A DNA stretch of 64,000 bases from positions 17,843,345 to 17,907,344 of the forward strand of contig NC_135381.1 in the NCBI RefSeq assembly GCF_049243985.1, read 5' to 3'. Shown here in pieces: positions 59,201 through 64,000 of this stretch. The DNA is from Paroedura picta (lineage: Eukaryota; Chordata; Lepidosauria; Squamata; Gekkonidae). A model generated the notes under the pieces. It was not told the DNA's origin and did no database searches. It saw nothing but the letters and a program-made list of their open reading frames with translations. Position 1 is the first letter of the stretch. Each line of letters begins with the position of its first letter. Made by a program: the position numbers and the translations under genes.

Positions 59201-61404
59201 AGTCAGCAGGGCTTTCCAAGGGTCTGGATTAGAACATGCCTGGGTTGATTCTGCTCTTACTTTGTTTATTCCATTGTGGATCCTGCTGAACTCAGATTGA
59301 TTTGAACTCGGTCTTTCTCTATTCCCCCCCCCCCCCTCATTGAAACAGAAAGTATTTAGGGATTAGGGAAGCTCAAAAGGGGGGAGCCAAGAGCAGCAGT
59401 AGCCTCTTTCTTTTTTTGAATGGGGGGGGGGAAGCAGAAGAGACAGCAGAGGAGGGGAATAAATCTAAGAGGAAAATCTCTGCCGAGAGAAGTTAAGGCT
59501 TCTGGAGCTTCTGCTGAGAGAAATTAGGGCTTCCCCTTTAAGGGAAGCCTTGCAACTTGGGAGCCAGGAACATGCCCTGGCCAATCAGGGCTTTTCTACA
59601 GCATTGGAGGCTTGGCAGCAAATTATTTCAGGGAAAGCAGACAGATGCACGCTTACTCATGTGGATTTTTCAAATACTGAGGTTTATATCCACTCCAGGA
59701 TATTGTGGGGGAAAGGTAGGGTCACTCCGGATCAATCATGCTTGTTGCAGAGGAGAAATTTAAATTGCACGAAATAAAAATGGAAATCTCATTCAGCATA
59801 GACGGCAGGGATTGAATCGACCTGGAATAGGACTACAAGCTCCATGCAGATTCAGCCCTGGTGCCTCCACAAAACTCCTTATCGCCCCTGCAGGGCACTT
59901 CGCTCTGTGGGTAGGAATCTGCTGATGACCCTGGGACCCCAGGAACCACACCTGGCCTTGACCAGGGGCAGGGCTTTTTCTGTCCTGACACCTGCCTGGT
60001 GGAATGAGCTCATTGAAGAGCTGTGGGCCCTGACGGAGCTCTCTGAGTTCCGCATGGTCTGCAAGATGGAGCTGTTCTGCGAGGGATTTGGTTGAGGCTG
60101 GGTGGTGTTCCCGTGACTAAGATTGAGTCTTCCCACCCCACCCCCCTGGGATTGGGCTGGTATGAGGCTGTGCCTGAGCCATCGTCTGATCAACCCCTTC
60201 TGATATATTTCCGTTCCTTGAGATTTGCCAGATTCTAGACGGACCCAGTGGTTCCCTGTGTGGGAAACGAGGTTAGTTGTTCGTTATTACCGCCATTGTA
60301 ATATTGTAGAGTTTTAGAGTTATTTTATGGGGAGATTATTTTATACTGTTGATATTATTGTTTTATTGTTATGGATTGGATCTGTAATTCACATGCTTGT
60401 AAACTGCGGTGAGCGGCATTCATACAAATCCAAATAATAAACAAACAAACAAGAAGCAGGTGAACATATTTGACCGGGAGTCTATTTTTAGAAGGGAAAA
60501 AAGGAGGAGGGGGCAGCTCTCCCAGATGGGGACTCCCCCCCCCCCACTCTCCTTTCCTAGGACGAAGGGGTCTCATTTTTAAAACCAGCTTCCCAGCAGG
60601 CAAAGCCTCCCCCCTGCCCATCCGCAAACACCAACCCCCCTCGGCGCAGCTGCTGGAGCCTGAACTCCAATGGGGGGGGGGGGGGAGAGAGAGGAGAGAA
60701 AAGTCGCCGCTTGCTGGTGGGGGGGGGGGGAGAGAGACCGACGGAGGAGCCGCTGGTTGTTTTTTCTTCCCACGAGAGCTACGCGAAGTTATTTTTAGCA
60801 GGGTTGCCGAAGGGGGTGGGAAGGGGGTCCAGACTGCAGACGCCCGCGTGTCCCGCCAGGGGCCCGGCATGGTCGGCCGGCCACTCGGCTGCCTTTCTCC
60901 CGCTGCCGCCTGGACGGGGCGGAGGGGGCCAAGGAGCACGCCGCCTCTCGTGCTCTCCAGGGGGCTCCCGTCTCTCGCGGCTGGCTGACACGGCCGGGAA
61001 ACAAAGGGCAGCGGGCTGGGCTGGGCAGGGCTGGGCAGGACGCCCGAGGAAGGCAGGCCGGGTCGCCCTGCAGTTGTGCACGGGCCAAGGCGAGTCCCCG
61101 GCCGCGGCCGTCGTGGAAGAGTTCTTCGAAGGCGAGGTGTGACCCTTGGCCCGTCCCGCACTGACGCCGGGGGAAGGGAGGGCGAGAGCCGCTGGGAATG
61201 GGGGAGAGAACCCACCTACGAACCCCGGCTACCTGGAGACACGTGTCCTGTGCTTCACACGACCCCGCTCCCGCGTACAGAGCCGTCCGTGTGCCTCCCC
61301 GAACTCACCGGCGCTGGGTGCCTGGGGGGGCGTCGGGCGGCAGGGGTCTCCGGCGGCGGCAGGAGCAGCAGCAGCAGCAGCAGGAGCCACGGCAGAGGAG
61401 CCAT
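44250..61404 (-). CDS. MMP11: Matrix metalloproteinase-11 (stromelysin-3), complete 8-exon CDS
   Basis: Secreted zinc endopeptidase activated inside the secretory pathway by furin. Exons: 61404-61309, 52880-52639, 49823-49680, 48719-48586, 47758-47511, 47193-46980, 45283-45026, 44383-44250. Phases agree and give 489 aa; human has 488. Domains in order: a signal peptide with a nine-leucine core (about residues 1-20), a propeptide with the cysteine switch PRCGVPD at 75-81, the furin site RNRQKR at 92-97 before FLLSGGRW, a catalytic domain with [11 protein letters not shown] at 215-225 (zinc ligands His215, 219, 225; Glu216), a short acidic hinge, then a four-blade hemopexin domain bounded by Cys295 and Cys481. 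The residue numbers of the active site equal human. The propeptide before the cysteine switch is poorly conserved. LMSPFYFF follows the active site, as in human LMSAFYTF. Intron 1 is 8.4 kb. Exon 6 may begin at 47193 or, 9 nt in, at 47184. Confidence 0.97.
45345..45540 (+). mobile_element. CR1 LINE 3' end
   Basis: GCAGAGGCTGGATAGCCATC, GGGGGTTGGACTAGATGACC and CCTTCCAACTCTATTATTCTATGA, the classical CR1 3' end with its ATTCTATGA tail. Starts close to MMP11 exon 7 (45283), in intron 6. Confidence 0.85.
45760..45997 (+). mobile_element. CR1/L3-type LINE 3' end
   Basis: AGAGGGGCTTGGATAAACG through GAATTAGATGGGCCATTGCC and the tail CATATGTTCTTATGT. Lies in MMP11 intron 6. Confidence 0.75.
48266..48480 (+). 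mobile_element. L2-like LINE fragment
   Basis: A short frame reading [13 protein letters not shown] resembles the LNPDKTEVLLV motif of L2 reverse transcriptases. Flanks are degraded. Lies in MMP11 intron 4. Confidence 0.45.
49270..49404. mobile_element. Fold-back hAT MITE, copy 7
   Basis: Palindrome from CGGGGTAGTCAAACTGC to GTTTGACTACCCCTG with perfect 8-bp duplication ATTTGGAA (49262-49269, 49405-49412). Lies in MMP11 intron 2, about 275 bp from exon 3. Confidence 0.92.
51785..51985 (-). mobile_element. MIR-like SINE, reverse orientation
   Basis: CAGCAACCCTATGAGGCTGG, GTGACTGGCCAAGGTTACCC and AGCTCTGCACTACAC read as a reversed MIR. Lies in MMP11 intron 2. Confidence 0.6.
53065..53240 (+). 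mobile_element. MIR-like SINE
   Basis: GAGGTTCAAATCCCC, CTGACCTTGGGCCATTCAC and GGCTGTTGATGTGAGGATAA. Lies in MMP11 intron 1. Confidence 0.6.
53630..53965 (-). mobile_element. L2-like LINE fragments
   Basis: 53715-53965 read on minus gives the reverse-transcriptase tail motif [12 protein letters not shown] followed by [13 protein letters not shown], with breaks. 53630-53705 on plus is a separate L2-type 3' end (CACCTGAGTCTCAATTGGAG). Confidence 0.6.
55521..55661. mobile_element. Fold-back hAT MITE, copy 8
   Basis: CAGGGGTAGTTAAACTGCGG to GCAGTTTGACTACCCC. Arms pair well around GCAAATGCATTTGC. No clear target duplication; the right end is slightly eroded. Confidence 0.88.
57041..57215 (-). 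mobile_element. Sauria-type SINE, truncated
   Basis: 3' part only (GGTAAAGGTATCCCC to TTTTACCGACCTCAGAAGG on plus). The tRNA head is missing. An A run lies just upstream on plus. Confidence 0.8.
57683..57825 (+). mobile_element. MIR-like SINE, 3' half
   Basis: GGCCCTGGGCCACTCATACA, CCTCACAGGTTTGTTGTGG and GGTGAGATATAAATGG. Confidence 0.55.
58471..58606. mobile_element. Fold-back hAT MITE, copy 9
   Basis: CCTGTGGTCC-subfamily palindrome with intact ends and perfect 8-bp duplication CTCTAAAT (58463-58470, 58607-58614). The next base, 58615, starts another hAT-type end (CAGTGGTCCCCAACC), so the copy landed beside an older element. Confidence 0.93.
58615..58680. mobile_element. Left end of a CAGTGGTCCCCAACC-type hAT
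   Basis: CAGTGGTCCCCAACCTTTTT and CACCGGGGACCGGTC match the family of the 17401 element. The right end was not found, so extent beyond about 58680 is unknown. Confidence 0.55.
59840..60460 (+). mobile_element. L2 LINE, 3' portion
   Basis: A frame from about 59860 to 60095 ends in the L2-type segment [20 protein letters not shown], then [10 protein letters not shown] and a stop. A 3' UTR follows and ends GCGGTGAGCGGCATTC plus an AATAATAAACAAACAAAC tail. The frame is fairly well kept, so a younger L2 than the others. Confidence 0.75.
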
Positions 61405-61700
61405 CCTTTGATGCGCCGCGCCTTTGTTCTCCTTGCCTCGACGGGGCAGCCGCGGCAGAAGCAGCAGCCGGATCTCCCCCCGCATCACATGTGGCGGCGG
61501 CGGCGGCGCGGGGGGGGGGAGAGGAGGAGGAGGAGACCCCTCGGGGCTGGAAGCGGCGGGTCTTTAACTGTTGCGGAGCAGGTCCGGGAAGCGGAGCCAA
61601 GGCCCGGGGGGCGAGGGTGGGGGCGGATCGGGTTTCTCCGCAAGCGACGGCAGCCCTCGATCTCAATCGCGGAGCCTGGCGCCAGCGTTTGCATGGAAGG
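60600..61700 (-). promoter_or_regulatory. MMP11 CpG island and start region
   Basis: GC- and CpG-rich block, with several G runs, around the first MMP11 exon at 61309-61404. Long open frames here on both strands reflect base composition and are not called as genes. The exact transcription start cannot be placed. Confidence 0.55.
61366..61383. repeat. (CAG)6 trinucleotide run in MMP11 exon 1
   Basis: Six CAG units on plus, CTG on minus, coding most of the leucine core of the MMP11 signal peptide. Confidence 0.9.
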
Positions 61701-62779
61701 GGCTGCGGGGATTGGGATGGAGGAAGGGGCCCGGAAAGGCTGTAGGGTGGTGGTGGTGGTGGAGGTGGGGGGCACTGGAGAGGAAAACAACCCTGGAGGG
61801 ACTCTGGGGAGAAAAACAACCCTGGCTCATAGAGGTTTGGCTGCAGGGGGTGCTTTTACAGACCCTTCACCTGGCCGGAGCAAAGTCGAAAGTTAAGCAC
61901 AACCTATTCCAGTTGTGCAAAGCTCAGACTACTGCCCTCTTCATCTGTTGGCTTCCTGAAGCTTCTGAGCAGCCTGATTTTCTTGCTCTGCTGTCCTTGC
62001 TCTGCTGTCTGGGGTGGAGGTCCACAGGCTGCTTAACACAAGACTAGATCCTGATTCAACCTATACACAGCCAGATACTAGCAACCACTAATGGATCTGG
62101 TTTGTCAGCACAGGAAAACTCAGCAATGAATAATAGCCCTAGTGCAACCATAGCACAGTAGCTATCTCATCCTTCCTATGAAAAGCCTGCAAGGGTACAA
62201 AGAGTTCTCCCACCCAATAGTAGCTTCATAGCAACCCTGCAAAGAATGCATGGTCGAAGATGGCCCAGCAAGCTTCATGGCAGTGAGAATTTGAACTCAA
62301 GGCTTCCAGATCTCAGCCCAACAGACAAATAACTAAACTCTGCAATGGGCAGCCTCAAATCTTTCCAGGTTCTGTCACCACAGCTAGTGGAAGGCCAACA
62401 ACTGATATAGAGGGGGGTGGGAGTTCCAGCTCAGCTACATGATACAAAATCAATGCATTTCAAAGCTCTTGGTCTTGTCCAGGTTCTGACAAAAAGACTT
62501 TCCATCAGATGTGAACGGCAAGTTCTCTGCTGAGGAGTCAGTTTCCAGATGCACAAGGCCCTTGATTTGGAGCTGCAACCAATCACAACATTCCTTACTA
62601 TATAAAACGGCATGGGGCTACATCTCTCTGGTGTCTTATCAGGGAAGCTTAGAAACATACACATTCACCCCTTCTCCAGTACCCTCAATCTATTACATCC
62701 AGGAGGAGCCAGACAGGAAGAGCAGAGCCTCTGAGTGGAAATCCAAACGTATATCTTCCAATATTTTCCCTCTTACCCC

Positions 62780-62815
62780 AAAATATTTGCTAAATATTTG
62801 CTAAATATTTGCTAA
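62780..62815. repeat. Tandem 11-mer, three units
   Basis: AAATATTTGCT repeated three times. Confidence 0.9.
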
Positions 62816-62898
62816 AGCATTTCTCTTAGGAAGGGCTAGCACATACACTGAAGTAATTAGGAGTTGCCATATCCAGAAAGGAAGTGGGTGTACTAATC

Positions 62899-63025
62899 CA
62901 GGGGTAGTCAACCTGTGGTCCTCCAGATGTCCATGGACTACAATTCCCATGAGCCCCTGCCAGCAAATGCTGGCAGGGGCTCATGGGAATTGTAGTCCAT
63001 GGACATCTGAGGACCACGGGTTGAC
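62899..63025. mobile_element. Fold-back hAT MITE, copy 10
   Basis: CAGGGGTAGTCAACCTGTGG, then long pairing arms through CCAGCAAATGCTGG, ending GGACCACGGGTTGACTA. The last bases of the right end are lost or replaced. Confidence 0.88.
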
Positions 63026-64000
63026 TAATCCATCAGTTTCAGATAATGCATCTTAATGAAGCACAATGAATGTTTCGTGGCTGAACAGAGGTAACGCAGA
63101 ATCATTTTTGACCATGCCTGTCTTCCTTTTCACGTTTGCATCTGCCGGCTATAAATTCCTTTGTAGAGCAAGGGCTGGGCAGTGACTTCCCAGCAAAACA
63201 GACTTCATGGAGGTATGAGTAGCAGCTCATTAGTCAGTGCTATAAATAACACTTAATAGCCAGATTCCAGTCAGCTCTCCTGAGTGACTTCCATAAGCAG
63301 CCGATTCTGAAAGTTGATAACGCTGATTTACAGGGCAATCCCATGCAGAGGCACACCCTTTATAACTCCATGGAAATCAGCTTTACTTTCATCATAGGTA
63401 ATTCTATGGAAATCACTATTACTTTCATCACAGGTGCTCTTTTACATCTCTGTGTGTGATTAGGGGCATCTCATTGGAAAATTATACCAGAGTATTCAAG
63501 TCTTTGGGAGAAAAGGAAATGAGACAAAGGCAAAATCCAGAAAGCAGGAATCTAGATAGTCCTAGGGAAAATGTGTTCAAAACATGGTACGGAAAGCACC
63601 TTTCCCCAAATAAGCTGAAATGGTATTCAGGAACCAAAACCAGGCATTTACCGGAGTTGGGTAAATTTGCTCTTAAAAAAAAAAGATTTGAGGTTACAAC
63701 TCTCTCTTCTATTGAAAAAACAAACAACAACTCAGGTAATAACCCACTGGACCCCAAAGCCTTCTTCTACATTGCTTGTATGTATTCAAATCCCCTTAAT
63801 TAGAATTGAGTATATTTCTGCTTCACTGATTAGAGGATGGTGCAAGTGACAAAATGAAATTATCGTCTATCCAAAAAATGGGTTAGCCAACTGAGACCAA
63901 TTAAACAAAAAAAGACAAAGCTGATGCCAAATTCAGGAAAAACTTCATAGAAAAATTGTATTCTTAATTATTCTTCACTGTAAATGATCTATGTCTTAAG

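Larger units (their letters stand above)
52881..61308 (-). other. MMP11 intron 1 (8.4 kb)
   Basis: Largest intron of the window. It holds L2-like pieces, three fold-back MITE-class insertions or hAT ends (55521, 58471, 58615), a SINE fragment (57041) and an L2 copy (59840-60460). Stretches such as 53970-55500 and 55670-56980 show nothing that I recognise. Confidence 0.7.
61405..64000. other. Upstream flank of MMP11 without a recognised gene
   Basis: After the CpG island I see a reversed MIR-like piece (62195-62350), three copies of an 11-mer (62780-62815), a fold-back MITE (62899-63025) and a short direct duplication at 63361-63440. No CHCHD10-like exon, the human neighbour, could be found. 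Confidence 0.5.

Noticed and set aside
60355-61215. A 286-codon open frame on minus upstream of MMP11 exon 2, the longest in the window
   Set aside because: It spans an L2 3' end and a GC-rich CpG island, is Pro/Arg/Ser-rich without a domain, and overlaps equally long frames on the other strand. Base composition explains it.
61146-61896. Two long plus-strand frames (199 and 232 codons) over the MMP11 first exon
   Set aside because: They are antisense shadows in CpG-rich DNA. MMP11 exon 1 on minus has a proper start, signal peptide and donor.
63456-63803. A 115-codon plus-strand frame near the right edge
   Set aside because: Lys/Asn-rich, A-rich DNA with no start context, splice support or family resemblance. 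I keep it as chance.
61405-64000. Possible CHCHD10, the human neighbour beyond MMP11
   Set aside because: No twin CX9C frame or mitochondrial targeting sequence was found on either strand; it probably lies past the window edge.

Overview
This window is vertebrate genomic DNA, almost certainly from a squamate reptile (lizard or gecko type). The reasons are split genes with vertebrate exon structure, CpG-rich promoters, CR1- and L2-type LINE remains, tRNA-derived SINEs including copies that resemble Sauria SINEs (3' end GGGGATACCTTTACCTTT), and many hAT transposons. I cannot name the species. I saw no CRISPR array, no operon-like layout, no free-standing tRNA or rRNA gene and no convincing LTR or endogenous retrovirus.

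Four complete protein-coding genes are present and were rebuilt exon by exon, with reading phase checked at every junction. In window order they are SLC2A11 (minus, 12 coding exons, 502 aa, CDS 2854-16417), DERL3 (plus, 7 exons, 248 aa, 23578-28616), SMARCB1 (minus, 9 exons, 376 aa, 31471-40515) and MMP11 (minus, 8 exons, 489 aa, 44250-61404). This is the order and relative orientation of human 22q11.23 (MMP11, SMARCB1, DERL3, SLC2A11), read from the other strand.

Layout: 1-2850 is the 3' flank of SLC2A11. SLC2A11 and DERL3 are head to head, 7.2 kb apart, with a CpG-rich start region each and a nested transposon between them. DERL3 and SMARCB1 converge across 2.9 kb. MMP11 lies upstream of SMARCB1 on the same strand, 3.7 kb away; its first exon sits in a CpG island at 60.6-61.7 kb and its first intron is 8.4 kb. 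The last 2.6 kb hold no recognisable gene. The four genes do not form one pathway: a class II hexose transporter, an ER-associated degradation channel subunit, a core SWI/SNF remodeller subunit and a furin-activated secreted metalloprotease are simply conserved neighbours.

Most of the rest is interspersed repeat. The most striking repeat is a palindromic fold-back hAT MITE (ends CAGGGGTAG / CTACCCCTG) with ten full or partial copies, five of them with perfect 8-bp target duplications. The window also has a SPIN-like hAT with perfect target duplications, a GC-rich hAT inserted in a CR1-like LINE, and an unclassified element made of two fold-back units.

I did not find a new enzymatic or defence system. 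The best leads are gene-structure details: two neighbouring introns of DERL3 with exact U12-type donors, a probable GC-AG intron in SLC2A11, a SMARCB1 gene that can only make the short isoform, and a duplicated acidic motif in the DERL3 tail.
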